64,000 nt of DNA, from the NCBI GenBank assembly GCA_033032865.1, contig JAWHQI010000228.1, positions 3,634,501 through 3,698,500 of the forward strand, read 5' to 3'. The stretch is from Dactylorhiza incarnata. Taxonomy: Eukaryota; Streptophyta; Magnoliopsida; Asparagales; Orchidaceae. Shown in pieces: positions 44,130 to 57,905 of the stretch. The notes below the pieces were generated by a model that saw nothing but the letters and a program-made list of their open reading frames with translations, was not told where the DNA came from and ran no database searches. The number at the start of each line of letters is the position of its first letter. The stretch's first letter is position 1. A program made the translations under genes and the position numbers.

Positions 44130-45510
44130 TCTTATATATCATTGACAACAATCAGAAAGGAAGCCATACTCTGATGTGCTGACATCGCCACTCTATGGCT
44201 TTTTGCAATGTTTCTGTCCACCAGCTCCAGGGGGATCACGACGATCTCATAAGTTGGCCTTTCTTCTAGGTGACCGCTAGGAGCTCCCGGACGCAGGGTC
44301 AAATGGGCAGAACCAGCCCTTAGCGCGCCAACCTCAATGGTCAATGCAGCGGTCTTCCCCTTATAATATTCAGCATCTTTTTCAACCTTTTGGAGTTTCT
44401 TGTGGAGCTCGGCAAGCATTACCTCGTACTCTTCATGAACTCCTTTTGAGCACTCCGCCTACTTAGCGCACTGCCTTTCCTCAAAATAAGCGGTTTGAAC
44501 CCTGAGTTGGTCCTCCAGCATGCGCTCCCGAGGTCTCATGGTTTAGACGTCCTCAAAGATAGGTTTGAGAATGTACGCAAGCTATGGTGGGATCATTAGC
44601 TTGTGAGGAATTTCCACTTCTTCTCAGACCGACTCGGTCTCGTCAACAGCTGCGGTCGAAAGAAGAACTGTTAGCTAGACTATGACTATTCAGAAAGTAA
44701 AACATCAAGCAGAAAGTATACATGGAAAGAAAAGGAGGTCGTCAAGAAATCTTTGACTCTGTTGGTGAGTGCAGGATCTGCGGTCAGCAAGAGGCGGTCT
44801 GATCCTCTATGACGCTCCAAGTCCATTCTTTCCAACTCTCTTTTCAACGATCTCTCTCCTTCTTTTCTTCTCTTTTTTAAATCTGCGTTACTAAGGAGGA
44901 TGTTATCTATTGGAATGATGACGTTCTCACATCGCTCCTTTGGATATGGAGGCCTGAAAGAAAGCAAAGGAAGGAAATTGGCGGTCTCATGATCACTTTA
45001 GCCTTACCAGTTCACAGAGCAGAAACAACTTCTGTGCGGTTTGCCGCTGCCTTGGTTAGCTTTGCATCCTGGTTAGCAGAAATCCCTATCAGTTTGACGA
45101 TCAGTGCAGCTTTATCCCTCTCAAGTTATTGCTGCTTCTCCTTTCTTTCTCCTTCTCCTCTTCCCCAGTCTCCTTCCCTTTCTTCTTTTCATTGATCACT
45201 TTCTTCTTCTCCTTCACCTCTGCGGTCTTCTTCTTCTTTTTCTTATTCTCTTCATAAGCCTTCTTCTCCACCTCCAGCTTCTTCTCCCTCTAATTTCTTC
45301 TCTTTTCCTCCGCGATCAGCTCCTTTGCTTTATCTTCCTCTTCCTTCTTCCTCTTCTCTTTCTATATTCTATTCTTCTCCTCCTCTTCCTCTTTCTTCAT
45401 CTTCTCCTCCTCCATTCTCTGCTTCAATTCTTCATCTGCTTCTGCCTTTTCAGTGATCTTCCTCTTCTCCTAGGTGATCTCTCGAGGAGAAGATTATATC
45501 ATATATAGGA
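44130..45510 (-). pseudogene. Coiled-coil and Glu/Lys-rich remnant (minus), probably C-terminal part of a related gene
   Basis: Minus-strand frames include a Glu/Arg/Lys-rich stretch (antisense of the CTTCTC-rich 45120-45480), PPYPKERCENVIIPIDNILL with LKKRRKEGERSLKRELERMD (44967-44686), and a coiled coil LHKKLQKVEKDAEYYKGKTA with DRNIAKSHRVAMSAHQSM (44419-44132). These look like the C-terminal half of the Transposase_28-type proteins but lie upstream of the N-terminal half at 43694. Exon boundaries cannot be fixed by eye. Confidence 0.4.
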
Positions 45511-46155
45511 TATCTAAATAGCCTATATGAATAAGATATAGGACAATATAGCCTATATAAGAAGAAGATTATATATATTTAACCTATATAGAATCTTATA
45601 TACTTATAGTCTAGATAGTTATATAGCTTTCATAAATATTGCCACAAACTTCTTATTCTATAGCCTATGTATTTAGCATATAGCTTATTGAATTTGGCTA
45701 TAACTTATTCTTCTAATTGAAGAAGAAAAAGAAGAATTCATTGTAGGCTATAAAGATATATAATAGTAGGCTATATAAGATGGCTATATAAGTAGGTTAT
45801 ATATATGCTGTATGATTCTAATCTTATTCATCTTCCTATATAGAAAAAGAAGAGAAGAAGCTTATTTAGTCTATAGAAGAAGAAACATATATATGATTAT
45901 ATATGTTATATATAGACTTTATAGAAAGCTTCTTATATAGACTAAATATGTGTATATAGTATTATATAGTTATGCCTGAATAAACTATATAAGAATCATA
46001 TATATCATATACTCTATATAATATAACCATCATCTTCTTCTTTTATATAGACTATTAAGCTATATATTTATAGAATATATAGACTATGTATAGACTATAT
46101 AGGCTTATTATATACTTATTATAGAATAAGAATAGTAATGTTCCTTTATATATAT
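45487..46155. repeat. TA-rich low-complexity tract
   Basis: About 670 bp are dominated by TATATAG, CTATATA and GAAGAAG words in irregular order. No ORF. It ends at the LLTR-2 boundary. TATAT (46151-46155) would be the target site of that element. Confidence 0.85.
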
Positions 46156-49100
46156 TGTAAGACCCCATTTTTTTCTTTTTCAAAACCCGGAGTCTTATGC
46201 CCAGAACCGCCATTTTGCGGTGACACCCTCACTCGGGAAGGTCGACACTACAAAATGTCGATCCTGTCGGCCTTATCGATCACAAAGAAGTTAAGCTTAA
46301 ACAAACTTATAGAAGCCAAGTCCATATCACATATAAATAAACCATCATAAAGAGATGTCCACATAAACATAACTGAAATCAAAGACAGAAATAACAAGGG
46401 CTCCTGCCCGATATAACAAATCCTCACTACATAAACACTCGCGGAAGCAAATCAACTAGTAGTAACACTCAAGGATCCCGACACTGGTGCTCCTGTGCTA
46501 GACTGCTCCGCCTCCATCTGCACCGGCCTCTGGTGCTGCTCCGTCTCCATGGTCTCCTAAAATGATAAGGTCCACCGACCGTTAGTTAAAAAGACTAAGC
46601 CAATCCCCCACCCCTCCCCCGGTGACTCCTAGGAACCGTGTGGGAAGGATGAAGTGGAGGACAACAAGGGGTGTAAACAAGAGCAGGTGACAGGGGCATA
46701 GTAAGAGAAGGTAAAGAATAAGTAAAGTGCAGTAAGTAAAGACATGTATATAATAGAAAAGTAACCATTTATTAATAGGAATGCCCATACAAACCTATAG
46801 ACCAAGGGGTCGTTTAGCAAGGCCTATCATATAAGAAGTCCCGTAACCGACTTATACGATAGGGGTAGGGGTTGAAATGCAATGTTTATGCCATGACATA
46901 CATGGTATGCTGTTAAATGTTATGCTCACACAAGTGCAACTCACACACTACGACTCTATGCGCACAGACCTTTAGTTCCCCCTTTTTGGAGCTAGCAAAA
47001 CTCCCAGGATACTTCCGTAGTGTCAAACGGAAGCAGTGGGTTGGGCCTCGCCCACCTCTAGGTTGGTATTTGCACTACATAACCTAGACCTAACGTACGC
47101 CTCAACGCTAAGAACACAACAGCGGAGCTCCTGCGTACTCTTGCTGGTTAGACCACCAGACTGTCTTGGTAAAGGTTTATCCACACTCATCGAGCCCAAG
47201 TATTAATGTCGGTGCAACGAATATCAACACTAAGGACCCATCACCTTATGCACATGCATACATGTTTACCATCTATCTCCGAGCCATAAGTTCATCGGCT
47301 AATCCCCCCGGCACAACAAACATTACTGAGCCACAAGCTCACCAGACTAATTAGTCTGCTGCTACAACCACCAAGCCTACCACTCGTAAAACCAAACTGA
47401 CTAAGCATCCGTGACAATGGAGTGTGAGTGAGTCTATTAGTTTCTTTAGCTTGTATAACAACTTGCTCCTACGATTTATGGTTAGTCTTGGACTTCCCAA
47501 GGATTACCCTATAAGGGGCTCGCTACGGTACTAGGAACTATAATGGGATGACACCCCAAGCCTCCCTTTCTCAAGACATTTAATATTATGGGTATCTACC
47601 CATATGCCTAAGCCTCTTATGTTTTCACTTGTATTAACCCTAGGTGGTTTATGACACGCTAGGGGAAAGACGATCTTTCGTCAATCCCAAGCACGACCTT
47701 ACCCTTAGCCCACCTAGCACTCCTATCTACTAAACTCCTTTTGGTGACCTCATCCTCTTCAACCTGACATGCACACAATCTACATACCAATTCCACCTAG
47801 TAGGCCACTAAACACCTAAGTTTCACCGTTTTACTAAACGCAGACCAAACTAACTATATGAAACTTATAAGTAGAGGCACTCCAAATATTCAACCACATG
47901 ACACAAGATTTTTAATGGAGGACTATCATGGCATTATAAGACTAAATCCAAAGACTCATATTTTTCCTCAACATTTTAGCATTTATTTAAATTTCTCCAA
48001 TATTTGCCAAGTATGAATATGAACATGAAGTGTAAGGTATTCTCAAGACATGACCCTCATAAAATTAAGATAAATCTATCATGCCAAAATTACAGTAAAT
48101 AATGAATATCACAATTTTACAGTAAGGAAATGTCCTCTATTTTTAATATTTAACTTCTATCCAAACTTGAAGATTTATGAAGGAACTACCAAGAATACTT
48201 ATGCCAAAATTATAGAAAAATTACCAGACCTCTATTGTGTCCAGAAAAGCTTAATTACAGAGTTTCAAAATTTTTGGGAATCATTTCCTTACTGAAATAA
48301 TTAATCCAAATAATTCCTAATTTGCACATGTTGTGAAGTAGCCTACTGATAACAATTTCCAAAAATTACATAAATATTTACAGAACTTTCTAGTGCTCTA
48401 AAATGTCCTATCACCAAGTTGCACATTTTTCAAGAGAGTTTTGGACCCTTATCTATATTTCTTAAAATTAAGACAAAATAGGTGCCTTGAGAATGAAACA
48501 CTAGACAAATCATTAATTAAATTATACAAAAATTACCAGGTGTCAATATTATGATTATAAAGGCACCACCAAGATTTCATCTTCATCCAGGATCATTTGT
48601 GCATGTAAATATCTCTTACAAGAAGTTTACCTAAAGGGGTTATGACCTAATTTAGGGGGAATAAGTTCTCCTAAAACTCTCTCAAAATTCCCTAGGGCAT
48701 AAATACATCCCATGAACATATCTCCTAGGTTCCATGGCCATTATATATCTTTTGACCACATGTCCTTCACAACGCTCTATATGCACCCCAAGGGGTAAGA
48801 CTAGGGTTCTAAGGCATGCCCACCTCCACACCACCCCAAACCACTCATGGGGGTGTTTTGAGTGACCCTAAACAGTGGCTAAGGTTTTACCTCATGGTGA
48901 GCAGATTTGACCACAATATCGGAAGATAAACACCATGCCCTAATTTTAACCTAATAAAACCCAACTTGGGTTAACCAATTTCCAAACTAAATCAGTCCCA
49001 ATTTGGCTAAGATTTTTACCAGGGTCAGGTGATAACCCTAAGAAGTACCCACCAAAATTTGGAGGGCATTGGAGGTCATTTGACCTAATAATTAATTAAA

Positions 49101-49430
49101 ATTTAATTTATGAAATTATTACAATAACCTTAGAAAAAAGTTCTCCTAAAATTCCCATCTTTGGGTAGGATGCTTGGGTAGGTGTAAATGGCCTAAGACT
49201 TCAATTTTAGGGCCATACCATTTACCAATAGAAAGATATTCAAGAATTTGTGACTGTCCAACCCAAGGGACCACTCCTAGCAAAATGACTCCACATGGGG
49301 CTATAGTGCCCCTATTGACGTGAAATAAATTTTCACTTAAAATAGACAACAAGGACTACAACATTCATGTTGGGCAATTTTTCATTTGAGGGGTTCTAGT
49401 ATTTCTAATAATTAAAATAAAATACAAGTC
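46156..49430 (-). other. U5-side of LLTR-2, no gene seen
   Basis: About 3.3 kb of non-coding LTR. 46156-46235 matches the end of LLTR-1, and 47470-47575 is the shared ~95-bp module. Beyond that the sequence is AT-rich without recognisable features. Confidence 0.6.
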
Positions 49431-49673
49431 TCTGCGTTCGACGAACGCCGATCTGCGTTCGACAAAATCTAATATGCGTTCAACGAACGCCGTGCTTCAG
49501 TTCGACGAAATCAGTTCTCTAGCCAGTTCAGTAGATCATCTCTCAGTTCGACGAACTCCAGATTTAGTTCGACGAACTCCTGATTCAGTTCGACGAATTA
49601 ATTCAGTTCGATGAACTAATTCAGTTCGGCGAATTAATTCCGTTCGACGAACTCCAGGTTCAGTTCTGTTGGT
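49430..49673 (-). repeat. GTTCGACGAAC palindrome array, part 1
   Basis: About 14 irregularly spaced copies of GTTCGACGAA(C) with the 3' words CTCC or CGCC. The same array resumes at 61371-61660, so NAG-3 inserted into the array. Its target site AGTTC is part of the repeat. Confidence 0.88.
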
Positions 49674-49985
49674 GCCAAAAATGTACCAACTCCACGATCG
49701 CTAATACTGAGGGATGGGGGGTGAGACTGTTGGGTGGCCGGTTACTTTGAGCTGGAGAAAAGGGTAATTTTATTGATATAAAGCTTGAGTTACAACTGAG
49801 ATTACAACAGGAAAGAATGAAAAAACATCATAAGACTTGAAGAAAAAGGGCCTGGAGGGAGACGGGGAGGTCTCCGGAAAGAGTGACGGGCGGTCTCGGC
49901 GGTCTCCAAAAACTGAGACCGCTCAAGTCCACGACTAGAGCTGGGAACTCTGTAAAAGATCCTCCAACTGGTACCCCTACCCCTC

Positions 49986-49993
49986 TATTTATA
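49986..49993 (-). promoter_or_regulatory. TATA box of NAG-3 3' LTR
   Basis: TATAAATA on the minus strand, directly downstream of the two palindrome/repeat arrays. In the 5' LTR the equivalent site (about 60570) reads TATAAACAG because about 40 bp immediately downstream are deleted. Confidence 0.75.
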
Positions 49994-50269
49994 GGCACGG
50001 GGTCTGCCCGAATGGGCAGATTTGGAAGGTAACGGGCTGCCCGGAACTGCTGAGACCGCCTGAGACCGCTGAGATCGTCAGCTGAGACCGCTGAGATCGT
50101 CTGGACCTGCTGAGATCGTCTGGACCTGCTGAGATCGTCTGGACCTGCTGAGATCGCCTGGACCTGCTGAGATCGTCTGGACATGCTGAGATCGTCTGGA
50201 CCTGGTGCACCTGAACAGATCACACAAAACAGAATCAGTTCGGGACCGAGAACCTCCGAATTGAGGTCG

Positions 50270-50680
50270 CCGAGGAGAAGCGATCTCCCCTTTTGAGATC
50301 GCCCAGGAGGGGCGATCTCCTCCCTGCGAGGTCGCCCGGGAGGGGCGACCTGCCCTGCTCGAGGTCGCCCGGAAGGGGCGACCTGCTCCTTTTGAGACCG
50401 CCCAGGAGGGGCGATCTCCTCCCTGCGAGGTCGCCCGGGAGGGGTGGCCTGCTCTGCTCGAGGTCGCCCGGAAGGGGCGACCTGATCCTTTTGAGATCGC
50501 CCAGGAGGGGCGATCTCCTCCCTGCGAGGTCGCCCGGGAGGGGCGGCCTGCTCTGCTCGAGGTCGCCCGGAAGGGGCGACCTGCTACTTCTTGAGGTCGC
50601 CCAGGAAGGGGCGACCTCCCTCTGCTTGAGGTCGCCCAGGAAGGGGCGACCTCCCTCTTGCGCGAGACCGCTCGGGCTCG
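50270..50680. repeat. GGTCGCC hairpin array in NAG-3 3' LTR
   Basis: About twelve hairpin units of the form GAGGTCGCCC-(4 nt)-GGGGCGACCT are separated by short linkers such as TGCTCC. Variants use GATCGCC/GGCGATC. The same array is at about 60840-61230 in the 5' LTR. It is free of stops on both strands, giving long spurious ORFs. Confidence 0.9.
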
Positions 50681-51024
50681 ATGAGACCCCCCCCTAGGAG
50701 GAGCGAGATCGGCCCGGATCTCCAAACATACCAGGATAGCTGAAAAATGTTAGCTCGGAGGAGATCGCCGATTTCTGGGTAAACATAATCCCCGCATTTT
50801 TTTAAGTTTTTCGAAAAAACTTCGAAAAAATAAAACTTATCCACGAGAATCGTGATCCACCTTTTCTGCCTTAGTAGAGCATGTGTGATAGAAAAAATGT
50901 AAATACCTGTGCAAACTTACTAGCACCAGGAATGCTTGCGAATAGTTTCTCTCTTTTTAAGAAAACTTGTGAACACTGACTTTTATGCGAGTACCTAAAG
51001 AGAAAAAGCAAGCACCTGCCTATT

Positions 51025-54000
51025 TCTGCGAAAAAACGGTCAGAGCAGGCATAAAAGTAACATATGTTACCTGAGTACCTGAAGTGAACAAGCGAATACC
51101 TGCTAATCTCTGCAAAAGAGAACTCAAAGCAGGTATGAAAGAATATAACGCGAGTACCTGAAGAGACCTCGTGAATACCTGCTAAACTCTGCAAAAGAGA
51201 ACTCAAAGCAGGTATAAAGCATAACGCGAGTACCTGAAGAGAACTCGTGAATACCTGCTAATATCTGCAAAAGAGAACTCAAAGCAGGTATAAAAGAATA
51301 TAACGCGAGTACCTGAAGAAAACTCGCGAATACCTGCTAAACTCTACAAAGAGAACTCAAAGCAGGTATAAAGCATAACGCGAGTACCTGAAGAGACCTC
51401 ACGAATACCTGCTAAACTCTGCAGAAGAGAACTCAAAGCAGGTATGAAAGAATATAACGCGAGTACCTGAAGAAAACTCGCGAATACCTGCTAAACTCTA
51501 CAAAGAGAACTCCAAGCAGGTAAAAGATATAACGTGAGTACCTGAAGAGACCTCGCGAATACCTGCTAAACTCTGCAGAAGAGAACTCAAAGCAAGTATG
51601 AAAGAATATAACGCGAGTACCTGAAGAAAACTCGCGAATACCTGCTAAACTCTGCAAAAGAGAACTCAAAGCAGGTATAAAAGAATATAACGCGAGTACC
51701 TGAAGAGACCTCGCGAATACCTGCTAAACTCTGCAAAAGAGAACTCAAAGCAGGTATAAAGCGTAACGCGAGTACCTGAAGAGAACTCGCGAATACCTGC
51801 TAATCTCTGCGTAAGAGAACTCAAAAGCAGGTATAAAATATAACGCGAGTACCTGAAGATACCTCGCGAACACCTGCAAATCTCTGCAAAAGAGAACTTA
51901 AAACAGGTATAAAAGAATATAACGCGAGTACCTGAAGGAAACTCGCGATCACCTGCTAATCTCTGCAAAAGAGAACTTAAAAACAGGTAAAAGAATCTAT
52001 AACGCGAGTACCTGAAGAGACCCCGCGAACACCTGCTAATCTCTGCAAAAGAGAACTCAAAAGCAGGTATAAAATATAACGCGAGTACCTGAAGATACCT
52101 CGCGAACACCTGCTAATCTCTGCAAAAGAGAACTCAAAGCAGGTATGAAATATAATGCGAGTACCTGAAGAGAACTCGCGGACACCTGCAAATCTCTGCA
52201 AATGAGAACTTAAAAGCAGGTAAAAGAATCTATAACGCGAGTACCTGAAGAGACCTCGCGAACACCTGCTAATCTATGCAAAAGAGAACTTAAAGCAGGT
52301 ATGAAATATAACGCGAGTACCTGAAGAAAACTCGCGATCACCTGCTAACCTCTGTAAAAGAGAACTTAAAGCAGGTATATAAAATATAACGCGAGTACCT
52401 GAAGAAAAACTCGCGATCACCTGCTAACCTCTACAAAAGAGAACTTAAAGCAGGTATAAAACACAATATAACGCGAGTAACTGAAGAAAACTCGCGATCA
52501 CCTGCTAACCTCTGCAAAAGAGAACTTAAAGCAGGTATATAAAATATAACGCGAGTACCTGAAGAAAAACTCGCGATCACCTGCTAACCTCTACAAAAGA
52601 GAACTTAAAGTAGGTATAAAACACAATATAACGCGAGTACCTGAAGAAACCTCGCGAACACATGCTAATCTCTGCAAAAGAGAACTCAAAAGCAGGTATA
52701 AAATATAACGCGAGTAACTGAAGATACCTCGCGAACACCTGCAAATCTCTGCAAAAGAGAACTTAAAGCAGGTATAAAAGAATATAACGCGAGTACCTGA
52801 AAGAAACTCGCGATCACCTGCTAATCTCTGCAAAAGAGAACTTAAAAACAGGTAAAAGAATCTATAATGCGAGTACCTGAAGAGACCTCGCGAACACTTG
52901 CTAATCTCTGCAAAAGAGAACTCAAAAGCAGGTATAAAATATAACGCGAGTACCTGAAGATACCTCGCGAACACCTGCAAATCTCTGCAAAAGAGAACTT
53001 AAAGCAGGTATGAAATATAATGCGAGTACCTGAAGAGAACTCGCGGACACCTGCAAATCTCTGCAAATGAGAACTTAAAAGCAGGTAAAAGAATCTATAA
53101 CGCGAGTACCTGAAGAGACCTCGCGAACACCTGCTAATCTATGCAAAAGAGAACTTAAAGCAGGTATGAAATATAACGCGAGTACCTGAAGAAAACTCGC
53201 GATCACCTGCTAACCTCTGCAAAAGAGAACTTAAAGAAGGTATATAAAATATAACGCGAGTACCTGAAGAAAACTCGCGATCACCTGCTAACCTCTGCAA
53301 AAGAGAACTTAAAGCAGGTATATAAAATATAACGCGAGTACCTGAAGAAAAACTCGCGATCACCTGCTAACCTCTGCAAAAGAGAACTTAAAGCAGGTAT
53401 AAAACACAATATAACGCGAGTACCTGAAGAAACCTCGCGAACACATGCTATTCTCTGCAAAAGAGAACTCAAAAGCAGGTATAAAATATAACGCGAGTAC
53501 CTGAAGATACCTCGCGAACACCTGCAAATCTCTGCAAAAGAGAACTTAAAGCAGGTATAAAAGAATATAACGCGAGTACCTGAAGGAAACTCGCGATCAC
53601 CTGCTAATCTCTGCAAAAGAGAACTTAAAAACAGGTAAAAGAATCTATAACGCGAGTACCTGAAGAGACCTCGCGAACACCTGCTAATCTCTGCAAAAGA
53701 GAACTCAAAAGCAGGTATAAAATATAACGCGAGTGCCTGAAGATACCTCGCGAACACCTGCAAATCTCTGCAAAAGAGAACTTAAAGCAGGTATAAAAGA
53801 ATATAACGCGAGTACCTGAAGGAAACTCGCGATCACCTGCTAATCTCTGCAAAAGAGAACTTAAAAACAGGTAAAAGAATCTATAACGCGTGTACCTGAA
53901 GAGACCTCGCGAACACCTGCTAATCTCTGCAAAAGAGAACTCAAAAGCAGGTATAAAATATAACGCGAGTACCTGAAGATACCTCGCGAACACCTGCTAA

Positions 54001-57000
54001 TCTCTACAAAAGAGAACTCAAAGCAGGTATGAAATATAATGCGAGTACCTGAAGAGAACTCACGAACACCTGCAAATCTCTGCAAAAGAGAACTTAAAGC
54101 AGGTATAAAACAATATAACGGGAGTACCTGAAGGAAACTCGTGATCACCTGCTAATCTCTACAAAAAAGAACTTAAAAGCAGGTAAAAGAATCTATAACG
54201 CGAGTACCTGAAGAGACCTCGCGAACACCTGCTAATCTCTGCAAAAGAGAACTCAAAAGCAGGTATAAAATATAACGCGAGTACCTGAAGATACCTCGCG
54301 AACACCTGCAAATCTCTGCAAAAGAGAACTTAAAGAAGGTATAAAAGAATATAACGCGAGTACCTGAAGGAAACTCGCGATCACCTGCTAATCTCTGCAA
54401 AAGAGAACTTAAAAACAGGTAAAAGAATCTATAACGCGAGTACCTGAAGAGACCTCGCAAACACCTGCTAATCTCTGCAAAAGAGAACTCAAAAGCAGGT
54501 ATAAAATATAACGCGAGTACCTGAAGATACCTCGCGAACACCTGCAAATCTCTGCAAAAGAGAATTTAAAGAAGGTATAAAAGAATATAACGCGAGTACC
54601 TGAAGGAAACTCGCGATCACCTGCTAATCTCTGCAAAAGAGAACTTAAAAACAGGTAAAAGAATCTATAACGCGAGTACCTGAAGAGACCTCGCGAACAC
54701 CTGCTAATCTCTGCAAAAGAGAACTCAAAAGCAGGTATAAAATATAACGCGAGTACCTAAAGATACCTCGCGAACACCTGCTAATCTCTGCAAAAGAGAA
54801 CTCAAAGCAGGTATGAAATATAATGCGAGTACCTGAAGAGAACTCACGAACACCTGCAAATCTCTGCAAAAGAGAACTTAAAGCAGGTATAAAACAATAT
54901 AACGGGAGTACCTGAAGGAAACTCGCGATCACCTTCTAATCTCTGCAAAAAAGAACTTAAAAGCAGGTTAAAGAATCTATAACGCGAGTACCTGAAGAGA
55001 CCTCGCGAACACCTGCTAATCTCTGCAAAAGAGAACTCAAAAGCAGGTATAAAATATAACGTGAGTACCTGAAGATACCTCGCAAACACCTGCAAATCTC
55101 TGCAAAAGAGAACTTAAAGCAGGTATGAAATATAATGCGAGTACCTGAAGAGAACTCACGGACACCTGCAAATCTCTGCAAATGAGAACTTAAAAGCAGG
55201 TAAAAGAATCTATAACGCGAGTACCTGAAGAGACCTCGCGAACACCTGCTAATCTATGCAAAAGAGAACTTAAAGCAGGTATGACATATAACGCGAGTAC
55301 TTGAAGAAAACTCGCGATCACATGCTAACCTCTGCAAAAGAGAACTTAAAGCAGGTATATAAAAAATAACGCGAGTACCTGAAGAAAACTCGCGATCACC
55401 TGCTAACCTCTGTAAAAGAGAACTTAAAGCAGGTATATAAAATATAACGCGAGTACCTAAAGAAAAACTCGCGATCACCTGCTAACCTCTGCAAAAGAGA
55501 ACTTAAAGCAGGTATAAAACACAATATAATGCGAGTACCTGAAGAAACCTCGCGAACACATGCTAATCTCTGCAAAAGAGAACTCAAAAGCATGTATAAA
55601 ATATAACGCGAGTACCTGAAGATACCTCGCGAACACCTGCAAATATCTGCAAAAGAGAACTTAAAGCAGGTATAAAAGAATATAACGCGAGTACCTGAAG
55701 GAAACTCGCGATCACCTGCTAATCTCTGCAAAAGAGAACTTAAAAACAGGTAAAAGAATCTATAACGCGAGAACCTGAAGAGACCTCGCGAACACCTGCT
55801 AATCTCTGCAAAAGAGAACTCAAAAGCAGGTATAAAATATAACGCGAGTACCTGAAGATACCTCGCGAACACCTGCAAATCTCTGCAAAAGAGAACTTAA
55901 AGCAGGTATAAAAGAATATAACGCGAGTACCTGAAGGAAACTCGCGATCACCTGCTAATCTCTGCAAAAGAGAACTTAAAAACAGGTAAAAGAATCTATA
56001 ACGCGAGTACCTGAAGAGACCTCGCGAACACCTGCTAATCTCTGCAAAAGAGAACTCAAAAGCAGGTATAAAATATAACGCGAGTACCTGAAAATACCTC
56101 GCGAACACCTGCTAATCTCTGCAAAAGAGAACTCAAAGCAGGTATGAAATATAATGCGAGTACCTGAAGAGAACTCACGAACACTTGCAAATCTCTGCAA
56201 AAGAGAACTTAAAGCAGGTATAAAACAATATAACGGGAGTACCTGAAGGAAACTCGCGATCACCTGCTAATCTCTGCAAAACAGAACTTAAAAGCAGGTA
56301 AAAGAATATAACGCGAGTACCTGAAGATACCTCGCGAACACCTGCAAATCTCTGCAAAAGAGAACTTAAAGCATGTATAAAAGAATATAACGTGAGTACC
56401 TGAAGGAAACTCGCGATCACCTGCTAATCTCTGCAAAAGAGAACTTAAAAATAGGTAAATGAATCTATAACGCGAGTACCTGAAGAGACCTCGCGAACAC
56501 CTGCTAATCTCTGCAAAAGAGAACTCAAAAGCAGGTATAAAATATAACGCGAGTACCTGAAGATACCTCGCGAACACCTGCAAATCTCTGCAAAAGAGAA
56601 CTTAAAGCAGGTATAAAAGAATATAACGCGAGTACCTGAAGGAAACTCGCAATCACCTGCTAATCTCTGCAAAAGAGAACTTAAAAACAGGTAAAAGAAT
56701 CTATAACGCGAGTACCTGAAGAGACCTCGCGAACACCTGCTAATCTCTGCAAAAGAGAACTCAAAAGCAGGTATAAAATATAACGCGAGTACCTGAAGAT
56801 ATCTCGCGAACACCTGCTAATCTCTGCAAAAGAGTACTCAAAGCAGGTATGAAATATAATGCGAGTACCTGAAGAGAACTCACGAACACCTGCAAATCTC
56901 TGCAAAAGAGAACTTAAAGCAGGTATAAAACAATATAACGGGAGTACCTGAAGGAAACTCGCGATCACCTGCTAATCTCTGCAAAAAAGAACTTAAAAGC

Positions 57001-57905
57001 AGGTAAGAGAATCTATAACGCGAGTACCTGAAGAGACCTCGCGAACACCTGCTAATCTCTGCAAAAGAGAACTCAAAAGCAGGTATAAAATATAACGCAA
57101 GTACCTGAAGATACCTCGCGAACACCTGCAAATCTCTGCAAAAGAGAACTTAAAGCAGGTATAAAAGAATATAACGCGAGTACCTGAAGGAAACTCGCGA
57201 TCACCTGCTAATCTCTGCAAAAGAGAACTTAAAAACAGGTAAAAGAATCTATAACGCGAGTACCTGAAGAGACCTCGCGAACACCTGCTAATCTCTGCAA
57301 AAGAGAACTCAAAAGCAGGTATAAAATATAATGCGGGTACCTGAAGATACCTCGCGAACACCTGCTAATCTCTGCAAAAGAGAACTCAAAGCAGGTATGA
57401 AATATAATGCGAGTACCTGAAGATACCTCGCGAACACCTGCTAATCTCTGCAAAATAGAACTCAAAGCAGGTATGAAATATAACGCGAGTACCTGAAGAG
57501 AACTCACGAACACCTGCAAATCTCTGCAAAAGAGAACTTAAAGCAGGTATAAAACAATATAACGGGAGTACCTGAAGGAAACTCGCGATCACTTGCTAAT
57601 CTCTGCAAAAAAGAACTTAAAAGCAGGTAAAAGAATCTATAACGCGAGTACCTGAAGAGACCTCGCGAACACCTGCTAATCTCTGCAAAAGAGAACTCAA
57701 AAGCAGGTATAAAATATAACGCGAGTACCTGAAGATACCTCGCGAACACCTGGTAATCTCTGCAAAAGAGAACCCAAAGCAGGTATAAAAGAATATAACG
57801 CTAGTACCTGAAGGAAACTCGCGATCACCTGCTAATCTCTGCAAAAAAGAACTTAAAAGCAGGTAAAAGAATCTATAACGCGAGTACCTGAGGAAAACTC
57901 GCAAC
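51025..57905. repeat. ~79-bp satellite-like tandem array inside NAG-3
   Basis: Roughly 85-90 units of 77-82 bp, with diverged units from about 50885. Each unit has two inverted repeats: CGCGAG...CTCGCG, and ACCTGC...GCAGGT. Three unit types alternate (marked GAGACCTCGCG, GATACCTCGCG and GGAAACTCGCG), giving a higher-order repeat of about 236-240 bp, with occasional four-unit versions of ~308 bp. A distinctive block (GCGGACACCTGC...AAATGAGAACTT) recurs at about 52169, 53036 and 55150, showing larger duplications. Minus-strand ORFs of 70-160 codons arise because three units are near a multiple of three. Confidence 0.93.

Larger units (their letters stand above)
49674..50785 (-). repeat. 3' LTR of NAG-3
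   Basis: It contains hairpin repeats AGGTCGCC...GGCGACCT (50270-50680), an ~18-bp repeat TGAGATCGTCTGGACCTGC (50050-50205), and then a TATAAATA box on the minus strand (49986-49993). The preceding internal bases on the minus strand, AAAAAAATGCGGGGATTA, are the likely polypurine tract (50786-50805). Confidence 0.88.

Noticed and set aside
45104..45508. Plus-strand Leu/Phe/Ser-rich ORF of 134 codons
   Set aside because: It is the antisense of a Glu/Lys-rich minus-strand coding remnant. The CTTCTC composition alone explains the hydrophobic translation.
50078..50725. Arg/Ser/Pro-rich ORF of 215 codons in the NAG-3 LTR, also at 60652-61386
   Set aside because: The GGTCGCC hairpin array is GC-rich and stop-free on both strands, and an opposite-strand ORF exists over the same bases. 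No start context or domain supports a gene.
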